Below are positions 25,129 through 33,423 of a stretch of 43,408 bases of DNA, in pieces (positions within the stretch are counted from its first letter, which is position 1; every line of letters begins with the position of its first letter). The notes beneath the pieces are model-generated. The model was not told the DNA's origin, searched no databases, and saw nothing but the letters and a program-made list of their open reading frames with translations. Source of the stretch: Saccharicrinis sp. (GTDB taxonomy: Bacteria; Bacteroidota; Bacteroidia; Bacteroidales; Marinilabiliaceae); contig JAGXIO010000204.1 of the NCBI GenBank assembly GCA_024635555.1, positions 1 to 43,408 on the forward strand, read 5' to 3'. Made by a program: the position numbers and the translations under genes.

Positions 25129-27276
25129 TTATTTAGTTATGATAATTTTATTGTATGATTTGTAATCATTCATTATGATTTCTACCTGATATATTCCGGG
25201 TTGTAATTGTCCGGCAGGTACGTATGTTGAACTTTCAAATGATGATTTGAGAGTGCTCACAGAGTTGACTCTGTATCCTGCTGCGTTATAAATATTTATG
25301 TTCACGGTACCTTCTTCTTCATTGTTCAATGTGACCGTAAAACTTTCTTTTGCAGGATTTGGGTATAATGACAACTGCTTTTGTTCCGCGGAGGTTGTTA
25401 TTTTATCCGATTCAAATGAGCAACCATTTGTAGAGGTGATTTGAACCGAGTAATCGCCAGGTGAACCCGCTACAATGTATTGCCCTGATTCTTCTGTTAA
25501 GAGCTGACCGTCCTTGTACCATTGGTAACTTTCAATTTTATTTCCAGGGTTTAGGCAAATGATTACATCGTCCCATTTCAATTTAAGATTTGGGGTTACC
25601 GTTTCTTTCACGGTAATGTTTAATGACGAAGATAAGCCATATTCCCCACATTGGTTTTCCCCATAAACTTCCAGGTTGCCATCGGTAGCGTCTGTAGCGA
25701 TGCTGATGGTAATTGAATTGGTGTTTGTGGTGTGTGAAGTACCATCGGGCAGTGTCCAAACATAAGCCGTGGCATCTGTTATTTCAGGAATCAGGTAGGT
25801 TTTATCGGTGCCCGGACAAACCGAAGTGGCACCAGTAATAATTCCTGCTGCACCAACTTCAGGGCAGGATGGCAGGATGTCTATCGTTTTTACGAATTCG
25901 TTGTCCTTTTCAACTAATTCTGTTATGGCATCTAAATAATCAACCACCAATTTAAGGGTATAAGTTCCTGCAGATAATGGCGAAATCGCATAATCGATTT
26001 GCTTGACCCATTCGTTCGAAGCTAAACCGGGAACGCTTGCAATGGACGTGTTAAGCAGTTGGCCGTTCAGGTATAGGGCATATGAAACGGTCCCTGCAAT
26101 ATTTACTTCTCCGTTGTTGATCATGGCATAATCGATGTATAAAGCATCTGTATCCATCAAATCAATATCATCGGTATTGGTACCCGTGTTTTTTGAAACC
26201 ACAACAGGGGCTGTCCAGCCACTAGGGATGTGGGTTGTTAAATTAGCTTGTATTTCTAAATCGCTTAAATTCCTTGGCAATATTTTAATGACGCCATCAT
26301 ATTCGTACGCAATTCCGGTAATATTGGCAATGGTAGGTATTTTTGTGCCTATCAAATCGGTGTCGGAAAAGTGTATCCTGCAAATCATTGTTTGCCCATT
26401 CACTGTTATCGTATAATCTGTATTGCTGCCAAATGCACTCCCGGCTGCTTCAAAAATTGCGCCCTCAAGGGTAATCAGTTCCGACTCATAGCTTTCAAAG
26501 TCGGAATTTAGTTCAGGTATGCTTAAGGGTTGGGGCGATAATGCATTTCCTATAGAGGAGGCAGCCCCCGGGTCTTCGGTAGGAATTAACTCCAGCATGC
26601 CGTGGTTGTTGCGTAATCGTCCGGTAAATCCTGTTATGCCATCTCCTACATTGTAATTCGTGGTGATTATCCCAGTGGGGTCATAAATAGTAAGACCTCC
26701 CGTGGCATCTTCTATATATTTTGAACCATTATCTGTGGATTTCCAATTTAAGATTACTTCATTGGGTAACCGGTATATTGCTCCAAATAGGTTCTTGCCT
26801 TTTAACTCACTGATATTATTTACTTCATTTATTTTTGGGGATGATACGGAGGCTGTAGCGTTGACTTTTGATCCATTTATTATTGTTGTATTAGGGGTTA
26901 ATATAAGGCTGTATATATTATAATCCTCTAATCTCATATTTATTGCACAAAATTCTTCGCCGCTAAAATATCTATTACCACTGCCACTTATGTTGGAGGT
27001 GAAAGAAATTTGATTAATTTGATCTAAATTGGTGGTTACTGTAATTTTATCATCTGTAAAATCGGTGACGGATAAAAATTGGCATTTGTCGTTGTTGAAT
27101 TTAACGGTAAAGGTTGCCGAAACAACATCTTCTGATCCGTCGGTAATAACTATGATAGGAATTCTTACATGGTCTTCATAAAACAAGGCTCCGGCCACGT
27201 TGTACACAATTTCGTTTTTTGCAAAACCAACCTGATAGATGATTAACAGTAATAGAGTGCTTACTATGTTTTTCAT
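25129..27276 (-). CDS. T9SS-exported protein with cohesin-like, CARDB and PKD-like domains
   Basis: 715 aa. Signal peptide 1-19. About 24-145 looks cohesin-like (VRIPIIVITDGSEDVVSATFTVKFN ... FSGEEFCAINMRL). About 150-340 resembles the DUF5689/OB-type Bacteroidota module (ELKGKNLFGAIYRL). About 350-468 is CARDB-like (NNGEVNIAGTVSYALYLNGQ ... AGTYTLKLVVDYLDAI). About 470-635 is PKD/Ig-like (ATAYVWTLPDGTSHT; IESYQWYKDGQLLTEESGQY). The last 75 residues are a type A T9SS sorting domain (LSLYPNPAKESFTVTL ... PAGQLQPGIYQVEI). Ends up on or outside the outer membrane. The upstream leader resembles that of the TonB receptor gene. Confidence 0.85.
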   Translation of the reverse strand: MKNIVSTLLLLIIYQVGFAKNEIVYNVAGALFYEDHVRIPIIVITDGSEDVVSATFTVKFNNDKCQFLSVTDFTDDKITVTTNLDQINQISFTSNISGSGNRYFSGEEFCAINMRLEDYNIYSLILTPNTTIINGSKVNATASVSSPKINEVNNISELKGKNLFGAIYRLPNEVILNWKSTDNGSKYIEDATGGLTIYDPTGIITTNYNVGDGITGFTGRLRNNHGMLELIPTEDPGAASSIGNALSPQPLSIPELNSDFESYESELITLEGAIFEAAGSAFGSNTDYTITVNGQTMICRIHFSDTDLIGTKIPTIANITGIAYEYDGVIKILPRNLSDLEIQANLTTHIPSGWTAPVVVSKNTGTNTDDIDLMDTDALYIDYAMINNGEVNIAGTVSYALYLNGQLLNTSIASVPGLASNEWVKQIDYAISPLSAGTYTLKLVVDYLDAITELVEKDNEFVKTIDILPSCPEVGAAGIITGATSVCPGTDKTYLIPEITDATAYVWTLPDGTSHTTNTNSITISIATDATDGNLEVYGENQCGEYGLSSSLNITVKETVTPNLKLKWDDVIICLNPGNKIESYQWYKDGQLLTEESGQYIVAGSPGDYSVQITSTNGCSFESDKITTSAEQKQLSLYPNPAKESFTVTLNNEEEGTVNINIYNAAGYRVNSVSTLKSSFESSTYVPAGQLQPGIYQVEIIMNDYKSYNKIIITK

Positions 27277-27382
27277 GTGTTTATAATTTTATTTTTCAAT
27301 GCTATATGCCTGCCAGCCGATAGGCAGGGAACTCGCTTTTTTTTCAAATTCGTATTTGAGAATTTTTCTAATGGCTCGTTTC
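27277..27382 (-). promoter_or_regulatory. Shared leader element, copy 1
   Basis: On the minus strand: GAAACGAGCCATTAGA, then GCGAGTTCC, then AAAATTATAAACACATG ending in the start codon. The same three blocks in the same order precede the TonB receptor gene (32160-32245). Copy 1 is longer mainly because a small hairpin (27309-27328) sits between block 2 and the start. Confidence 0.6.
27309..27328. repeat. Small palindrome CCTGCC/GGCAGG inside a leader
   Basis: CCTGCC-AGCCGATA-GGCAGG lies in the leader of the 715-aa gene, absent from the matching leader at 32160-32245. Related core to the palindrome at 24117-24135. Confidence 0.45.
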
Positions 27383-27675
27383 CTGATAAATGGTGTAAAT
27401 AATGTAATTAATTAATGTGTTGTATCATTTATCTATTGTAACCATCATGTTAACAATAAATGATAGTTGGCCAATTGTTGCTAATAAAAATGCCAAATGA
27501 AATTGACTAATATGTATGTTTTAACAGTATCCCCTAGCTAAAGGTAGTGAGCACAAGTTCTTATTAATTTGTTAATTGAGTGTGGCTTAATAATTAACTA
27601 ATTGTTATTTTATTCTGCGTGGTAATAAAAGCCCCTTTTACGAGCCTGTTATTTAAATACTGAAATGAAAAAAAA

Positions 27676-29109
27676 CTATTGTTTGATGAATTTTTTAGTA
27701 AATACCTGATCGTAAATGTACGATCGTAAAATGTAGAAGCCGGGTTTTAGATTATAAAGCCGCAAGGTGTGGTTGAACGTACTCTCCTCTGTATCCAGTC
27801 TTACTTCCAGCACCAAATCTCCATAGGTGTTATAAATTTCGAGCTTTTCCGGTGTTTTATTAAACTCCACGAGTAAGAGGTTATAAACTGGGTTGGGGGA
27901 TATGTTGATAAAAGTATCCTGGTCAATGCTTTTCAATTCTCCTGAATAATCAATGGCTTGTAATTCCGGCACTTCGTAATCCGGACAAACTTTAGTGATG
28001 TCCCTGTTATCGCAATCATCCGCGCCATAGCAGCAAAGTTGTTCGATGTTCCAATTTACATTAGGGTCGTAATTGCAAGCCAAAGGATCGCTACATCCAA
28101 AGCGTATGGAGTCTTGGCACGATCCATCGTCACAAATTGCTTCTGGATCAAACTCAACAAAATAAGGGTCTGTGCAACCACATTTAGGAGGGTAAGATAA
28201 AAACTTGCTATAATATTCTTTTTTTTCCGAATCCAGATTTTCATTAGTGGCAACGTATCGAAGCTTTTTGTTGTCTTTATCAAAAACAATAACATTAAGT
28301 TCAAATTCTAGATCTCCTTTAGTAGTGAATTGGCCTATCAAAATCCTGTTGTGAACAGGGTCTCCTAATACACCACTAACGTTTTGTAGTAAAAAGTTAG
28401 TGCTATTAAAATCTTTACCTTTTGTTTCTTGGCCAAAAACAGGGTTCAAAATTTCTGCTATACCATGGTCCACAAAACTTGAATTGATAGTAGCCGGAAT
28501 TGAGTACCCATCGTGTGTTGTTAGTGGTAATCCATCTGAAGTTGCATTATTGTTCAGTTTGTTGAGTGAATTAGCTCCTCCGATTATACTGCCGTCTCCA
28601 TCTTCTATTTTTAATATGCCAACTTTACTTTGTGTTGCATATCCAATGGTGAGCCAGGTGTCTAGTGCGATAGTACCAAATCTTAGGAATTGGTCATTGT
28701 ACTTATAGCCAAGACTTGTGCCAAACAAGGGGAAGTTAAAGAAGTTCTCCGTACTTTTTATAGATATTGGATGATCAGCCGTACCGTATATACCCACAAG
28801 TTTGCTTCCTTCGGATAAATCAATATAAATCCTATAAGTTGTGCTACCTTCCTCTAATGTGGCATCAATTAGTGGAGGGAAAACAAAGGAAACATCATTC
28901 GCATCCGAAATGTAATATTCTTCAACAATTAAGCTGTCAATCTGAGCATTTGTTTTTAAAGAGGATGCAATCAAGATGCCGCAGATTGCTATTAATTTAA
29001 AAAAGTAATTTAATTGTGGTTTTATTAGCATTAATTTGCCGGAAAGATCTCTCTTTTTGCAGGTGCTAATATTAACATCTTTTTTTTGTAAATTGGATAG
29101 TTTCATCAT
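27676..29109 (-). CDS. T9SS-exported Cys-rich protein sharing the locus domain
   Basis: 477 aa. Start uncertain: ATG at 29109 lies 8 bases after the TonB receptor stop, while Met27 (29031) begins a standard signal peptide ending KTNAQ (about residue 56). About 60-290 is a diverged copy of the domain found in the 989- and 317-aa proteins (TTYRIYIDLSEGSKLVGIYG ... ALDTWLTIGY ... NRILIGQFTTKGDLEFELNV). About 310-370 is Cys-rich with GCSDPLACNYDPN, the GCtDptAcNydp repeat common on Bacteroidota surface proteins. The end (INISPNPVYNLLLVEF ... FYILRS) is a type A T9SS sorting domain. Co-transcribed with the receptor. Confidence 0.8.
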   Translation of the reverse strand: MMKLSNLQKKDVNISTCKKRDLSGKLMLIKPQLNYFFKLIAICGILIASSLKTNAQIDSLIVEEYYISDANDVSFVFPPLIDATLEEGSTTYRIYIDLSEGSKLVGIYGTADHPISIKSTENFFNFPLFGTSLGYKYNDQFLRFGTIALDTWLTIGYATQSKVGILKIEDGDGSIIGGANSLNKLNNNATSDGLPLTTHDGYSIPATINSSFVDHGIAEILNPVFGQETKGKDFNSTNFLLQNVSGVLGDPVHNRILIGQFTTKGDLEFELNVIVFDKDNKKLRYVATNENLDSEKKEYYSKFLSYPPKCGCTDPYFVEFDPEAICDDGSCQDSIRFGCSDPLACNYDPNVNWNIEQLCCYGADDCDNRDITKVCPDYEVPELQAIDYSGELKSIDQDTFINISPNPVYNLLLVEFNKTPEKLEIYNTYGDLVLEVRLDTEESTFNHTLRLYNLKPGFYILRSYIYDQVFTKKFIKQ

Positions 29110-29117
29110 TCTTAGAT

Positions 29118-32100
29118 TTATAAAGTATAAGAAAAGCTAAAAATATAGTTAGTGCCCCAGGTAAACTGATCGTAGATAAGCTTGAAATCTTCGTATTTGT
29201 AGGCCCGGGTGATAGGCTCATTAAGGATGTCCCTGACTTTTAAACTGATGTTGTAATGTTTTCCCAAATTTTTTGAAATTGTAAAATCCAGGATATTTCG
29301 AGGTAGCTCATAAACATCCATATGCTGGAAGTTAGGGTCTACTATTGAAAGTTTTTCGCCCTGAGCATTGTAACTTAAAGTTGTGGATAGTCCAATTTTT
29401 TCGGGATTGAAAGTTAATAAACCGTTGATTACATAGGGTGCCTGTCCAAACAGTGGGAGGGTCCAAGTTTCTGTATTAGACTTTCCAATTGTCTCCGAAT
29501 GCACCAGGGTAGCGTTGGCTCCAACCTCCAGATTTTTGAATATTTTTTTTCGCGCTTCAACCTCAATACCCCTTACCCAGGCGTGGTCTTTATTTCTCCA
29601 GGTATAATAGCCTTGTTCTTCCGTTAATTCAATAAAATCGAAAAAGTCTTTATAAAATAAACTTACCGAAAGGTTATCCCCATTCTGAAAAAAGGATTCA
29701 ATTCTGAAATCGTAATTTTTTATCGTGGATATTTTTAAACCCGGATTTCCAAGTATATGGGCATTCAACTCGTAATCATAAGCGTATACATAACTAATTT
29801 CCCTGGAATTTGGTCGGGCAATGGATTCACTGTAATTTACACGGGTACTTATTTTTAATTTTTCGGAATCTGATAACTTATATATGAGGTTGATATTTGG
29901 TAAATAATGTGTTTGGTCTATTTTAGCAGGAAGAGCGGACGTGCTTGAAAAACCTACATCGTTTCTTTCTTGCGCATCATTGGGTAACCCAAGCAATAAG
30001 GTTTGGTCAGAGAACATATCGGTGTGTTCTGCACGTAATCCGGATGCAAGTCGCAATCTTCTGTTAATTTCAAAGTCAACCATTATATAGGCAGCCGATA
30101 TTTTTTTGTATCCGGTAGAACTATTTCTTCCCCAGGTTGCCATATCTTCAGACCTATCGTAATAGGTTGTTACTGCAGTTTGGTCTTCGTTCCATCTAAA
30201 ATTTTGGAGGTCAAAGTATTGTTCCAAATCTCCTTGTGGGATATCAGCCGTGTATGCGTCAACCGCATAGTTGTACTGTTCATAATCTCTGGAATGATCT
30301 AAATAACTTCCTCCAAATGATAATTTGCGGATTTGATTGGCGCCTTCAAAAACAGGAAGTTCAAAGTTAATTTGACCATTTAATACATCCTCAAATAAGT
30401 ATCTATACATTCGGTCTCTGGCTCCATCATCAAAATTAGGGAACTCATAATGGGTCAGCTCTTCATCAGCTCCATATTTAATCGTTTTAAAATCGGGTGT
30501 GTTTAATTTTCCATCGGTATAGGATAATTTAGCTTCAGCTTTTAGTTTTATACCGGGAAAGTAATGTTCCGAGGCATATTGATATACCAATTGTTGTGTT
30601 TCTTCATATAATTGTTGTTGGTCGTAAAATACACCTAAATCTTCAGAAGCATATTTTTTTGATTTTCCGGTAGCATATTTTGCTTTGTTGGCACCTTTAA
30701 TATTGGGCATAAATAGCACGGATACACTATGATTTCGACTGAATTTGTATGCAATGTTGGCCAGTGCACTCCAGCCGTTCGATTCAACGGAGCTTTGTTG
30801 TCTCAAAGAATCTTCAGCAAAGATGATTGGTATCTTTGAATCGTATCTCCCAAGTTGTGAAGCAGGATCGTATTTAATACTCTGACTATATCGAAAGCCC
30901 AAAATATATCCCAGCGAATTGCCAAAAAGAGTGGTTTGGTTACCTAAACTAAATTCCTGGCTAAAGTCCATGGGAGCTCGTCGTTGAATAGTTTGCCAGT
31001 TGTTGGGCATGGTTTGGGCAAATTCTACTGCCGGGTTATTCAATAAGTAAAATGCTTCATCTTTATACTGAGTTTCAAATTGAGTGTTGGCCTTACCAAT
31101 GGCCCCAGGGTCGTCAATAAGGCCAGGAGCCAATAAACCTATTTGCACCAGCATTAACCGGTTATATATATTGTTTTTATCAATGCCAAGATGATTGTCA
31201 TTTATACCGAGGTAGTTTATGTAATTTTTTAAGCCAAGTTCCGGATGGGTTTGATCTAATGGTATGTATTGATTGTAAAGATTTGGGTTTTCCTGATACT
31301 TAGGAAATTCCCCTCTTGGAAGGTGTTTCATGTCCCGGAAGCCGTTGTCGTATCCTAACCAGTCCGTAGAACTCTTTTGAGACGAGATAATATCTTCAAA
31401 GGTAGCTTGGTCGTTATAGCCAAATGACGATTTAACTTGCAGGGTAAATTTATTAGGATAATCTTTTGTTTCAATAGATAAATAGGCTCCTGACCAGTCA
31501 CCGGGTAGTTTGGCACTGGCCGTTTTGCTGATTACAATATTATCCACCAAACTGGTAGGGAATAAATCCAGTTTAATGTTGTTGGTAAAAGGATCCAGTG
31601 TTGGAATCAATAATCCGTTTACGGTAGTTTTAATATATCTATCGGCTAAACCACGTACGGTAATAAAGCTTCCAATGGTTGAAACTCCGGAAACCCTTTT
31701 AACGGCATCCTGTAAATTGGAGTCCCCGGTTTTCTTGATGGTTTCGGTTGAAATATAATCGATGCTAATGGCCGACTGAATTTTTTTGGCCTTCATATAA
31801 GCGTCGTTGGCTCGGTTAGCCTTGGCTCGAATAACGATGTCTTCAAACTCCATGGTGGCCGGATTCATGGTGTAATTTTTTATCAGTACCTTTTGACTGT
31901 TAAAGTTTATTTCTTCCTCGATGGTATTGTAACTTATAAAAGAAATGACCAGAGTTTGTGCACCTGTTTCAGGAATGTTTAGCGAATAATTACCGTCAAA
32001 ATCGGTTATTGCACCTATGGTTGTGTTGCCTTTTAGGTATACTTGAGCTCCAATGAGCGTTTCTCCTTTTTCATCCGTTACTTTTCCTCTAATGATGCCT

Positions 32101-32159
32101 TGGCCAAAAGTTATTGCTGTTATTAGAAAAAAAGAAAGAAGGGTGATTTGTTTTTTCAT
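29118..32159 (-). CDS. TonB-dependent receptor with carboxypeptidase-like N-terminal domain
   Basis: 1013 aa. Signal peptide 1-19 (ends TFGQ). Residues 20-105 form a CarboxypepD-reg-like domain (GIIRGKVTDEKGETLIGAQVYLKG). The plug follows at about 120-235 (TGDSNLQDAVKRVSGVSTIGSFITVRGLADRY) and then a 22-strand-type barrel to the C-terminus. It imports a ligand across the outer membrane with TonB energy. It is not followed by a SusD gene, so it is not a classic starch-utilisation pair; its neighbours are T9SS proteins instead. Substrate unknown. The leader contains the shared element with the 715-aa gene. Confidence 0.92.
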   Translation of the reverse strand: MKKQITLLSFFLITAITFGQGIIRGKVTDEKGETLIGAQVYLKGNTTIGAITDFDGNYSLNIPETGAQTLVISFISYNTIEEEINFNSQKVLIKNYTMNPATMEFEDIVIRAKANRANDAYMKAKKIQSAISIDYISTETIKKTGDSNLQDAVKRVSGVSTIGSFITVRGLADRYIKTTVNGLLIPTLDPFTNNIKLDLFPTSLVDNIVISKTASAKLPGDWSGAYLSIETKDYPNKFTLQVKSSFGYNDQATFEDIISSQKSSTDWLGYDNGFRDMKHLPRGEFPKYQENPNLYNQYIPLDQTHPELGLKNYINYLGINDNHLGIDKNNIYNRLMLVQIGLLAPGLIDDPGAIGKANTQFETQYKDEAFYLLNNPAVEFAQTMPNNWQTIQRRAPMDFSQEFSLGNQTTLFGNSLGYILGFRYSQSIKYDPASQLGRYDSKIPIIFAEDSLRQQSSVESNGWSALANIAYKFSRNHSVSVLFMPNIKGANKAKYATGKSKKYASEDLGVFYDQQQLYEETQQLVYQYASEHYFPGIKLKAEAKLSYTDGKLNTPDFKTIKYGADEELTHYEFPNFDDGARDRMYRYLFEDVLNGQINFELPVFEGANQIRKLSFGGSYLDHSRDYEQYNYAVDAYTADIPQGDLEQYFDLQNFRWNEDQTAVTTYYDRSEDMATWGRNSSTGYKKISAAYIMVDFEINRRLRLASGLRAEHTDMFSDQTLLLGLPNDAQERNDVGFSSTSALPAKIDQTHYLPNINLIYKLSDSEKLKISTRVNYSESIARPNSREISYVYAYDYELNAHILGNPGLKISTIKNYDFRIESFFQNGDNLSVSLFYKDFFDFIELTEEQGYYTWRNKDHAWVRGIEVEARKKIFKNLEVGANATLVHSETIGKSNTETWTLPLFGQAPYVINGLLTFNPEKIGLSTTLSYNAQGEKLSIVDPNFQHMDVYELPRNILDFTISKNLGKHYNISLKVRDILNEPITRAYKYEDFKLIYDQFTWGTNYIFSFSYTL

Positions 32160-32245
32160 GTGTTTATAATTTATTCTTTTGCCACATGGAACTCGCCATT
32201 ACAATCATTCCCCCTTTGTGTGAGGACACTCTCATGGCTCGTTTC
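32160..32245 (-). promoter_or_regulatory. Shared leader element, copy 2
   Basis: Minus strand: GAAACGAGCCATGAGA, GCGAGTTCC, then AAATTATAAACACATG. Same blocks and order as at 27277-27382. Confidence 0.6.
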
Positions 32246-32301
32246 ATAATAGTGACAAGTGAAGTGAATGGGTTTTTCCCTGGTTGTGTGCTATTTGCGT
32301 T

Positions 32302-32328
32302 AAAAGGAGCTTGCAATATGCAAGCTCC
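32302..32328 (-). terminator. Terminator after the 317-aa gene
   Basis: Perfect 10-bp stem GGAGCTTGCA / TGCAAGCTCC (32306-32328, loop ATA), followed on the minus strand by UUUUA. It lies between the 317-aa gene and the TonB receptor gene. Confidence 0.75.
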
Positions 32329-32336
32329 CTAAGTTG

Positions 32337-33290
32337 TTATTTTTTGATAAAAACTTTGTTGAAAGTTTCGCTGCTAGTTTTAATTTTGATAATATAGAAT
32401 CCGTTTTTGTATCCTGACATATCAATTGGGTTGGAGGAATCAGTGAATATTCCGTCTTTAACCTTCTTGCCTGTTGCATCATAAATAGTATAAGGGGCAT
32501 TTTCAATAAGGGTGTTGTTTGTAATATCTATGCTTAATTGGTCAACAACAGGATTTGGGTAAAGTCTAATGCCGTCAGCAATACTTACCTTAGAAATATC
32601 AGTAGTTGTATTTGGATAAATAATACCAAAAGTAGTTTTTAGTTTAGTACTAGATTTTGTAATCAAGTCAATGTTTAAAGTCATGGACAAATTTGCATTT
32701 GTAGTAAATTGACCAATCATAATAGTATTCTCAACAATAATGGCCTCATAGCTAATTCCTCCTGGAATATTCCATAAACCACCATCAGTATTAAAACTAG
32801 TAGCGGTTGATGCGGTACCAAACATTGAAACATCTAATCCTGGAGATGTAGAAGTAGTTGCAGGGGTGCCGGCAATATATCCCAACGAATTAACTGCATG
32901 AGGAACTGCAATACGGTCATTAGCACATCCTCCTACCGAGAGGTAGGTGTCAAACTCAGAAGATGGGAAAACAGCAAATAGTGCCGAGTTTAATAGGTCG
33001 CCCAGTGCAGCCCCAAATGCATCGTTATAAAATTGACCATTTGTAGGTTCTATAATTAATGAGCCAACCTTGTTTCCAAACACGTTAACCAATTTGTGTT
33101 CTGTTTCAATGTCAATGTATACCCTATAGGTAGTATTTCCTGCAGGAACATTTCCTCCACTCCATTTTTCTACAAATACTCTTTCAATACCTGGGTGTTC
33201 GGCAGGCAGAGCAACTTCGTCAACCTCGACTGTTTGTGCATAGGAGTACGCACAAATAAATAATGCAATTACAAGTACTAAATTTTTCAT
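32337..33290 (-). CDS. T9SS-exported protein with the locus-specific N-terminal domain
   Basis: 317 aa. Signal peptide 1-19 (ends SYAQ). Residues 20-210 are one domain, clearly homologous to residues 21-210 of the 989-aa protein (shared runs such as PGIERVFVEKW, GGNVPAG, EPTNGQFYN, GLWNIPGGISYE, IGQFTT). I do not recognise it as a named family. Residues 240-317 are a type A T9SS sorting domain (IRLYPNPVVDQLSIDI ... NGFYIIKI). It is therefore little more than the shared domain plus the export tag. Terminators lie on both sides, so it may be transcribed as its own unit or by read-through. Confidence 0.85.
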   Translation of the reverse strand: MKNLVLVIALFICAYSYAQTVEVDEVALPAEHPGIERVFVEKWSGGNVPAGNTTYRVYIDIETEHKLVNVFGNKVGSLIIEPTNGQFYNDAFGAALGDLLNSALFAVFPSSEFDTYLSVGGCANDRIAVPHAVNSLGYIAGTPATTSTSPGLDVSMFGTASTATSFNTDGGLWNIPGGISYEAIIVENTIMIGQFTTNANLSMTLNIDLITKSSTKLKTTFGIIYPNTTTDISKVSIADGIRLYPNPVVDQLSIDITNNTLIENAPYTIYDATGKKVKDGIFTDSSNPIDMSGYKNGFYIIKIKTSSETFNKVFIKK

Positions 33291-33344
33291 AACTCTAATT
33301 TTTAATGTATTTATATTTTGTTAGTTGTATTTGTTCTATAGTAA

Positions 33345-33392
33345 ATACCCAAAAAAATGATAAAAGCCCCGGCCTTAAAAAAGGCCCGGGCT
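33345..33392 (-). terminator. Terminator after the 989-aa gene
   Basis: Stem AGCCCCGGCC / GGCCCGGGCT (33365-33374 and 33383-33392) with one mismatch, followed on the minus strand by UUUUAUCAUUUUUUU. It separates the strongly codon-biased genes from the 317-aa gene. Confidence 0.75.
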
Positions 33393-33423
33393 ATATTGAA
33401 ATTTAAATTAAATTAGCAAGCAA

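Larger units (their letters stand above)
27277..27675. other. Intergenic region with conserved leader and inverted repeat
   Basis: 399 bases without a gene. The part next to the 715-aa gene (27277-27382) is the leader shared with the TonB receptor gene. Further upstream, TATCATTTAT (27423-27432) pairs with ATAAATGATA (27456-27465). A weak GC-poor hairpin near 27630 may terminate the 477-aa gene. No clear TAnnTTTG. Confidence 0.5.
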
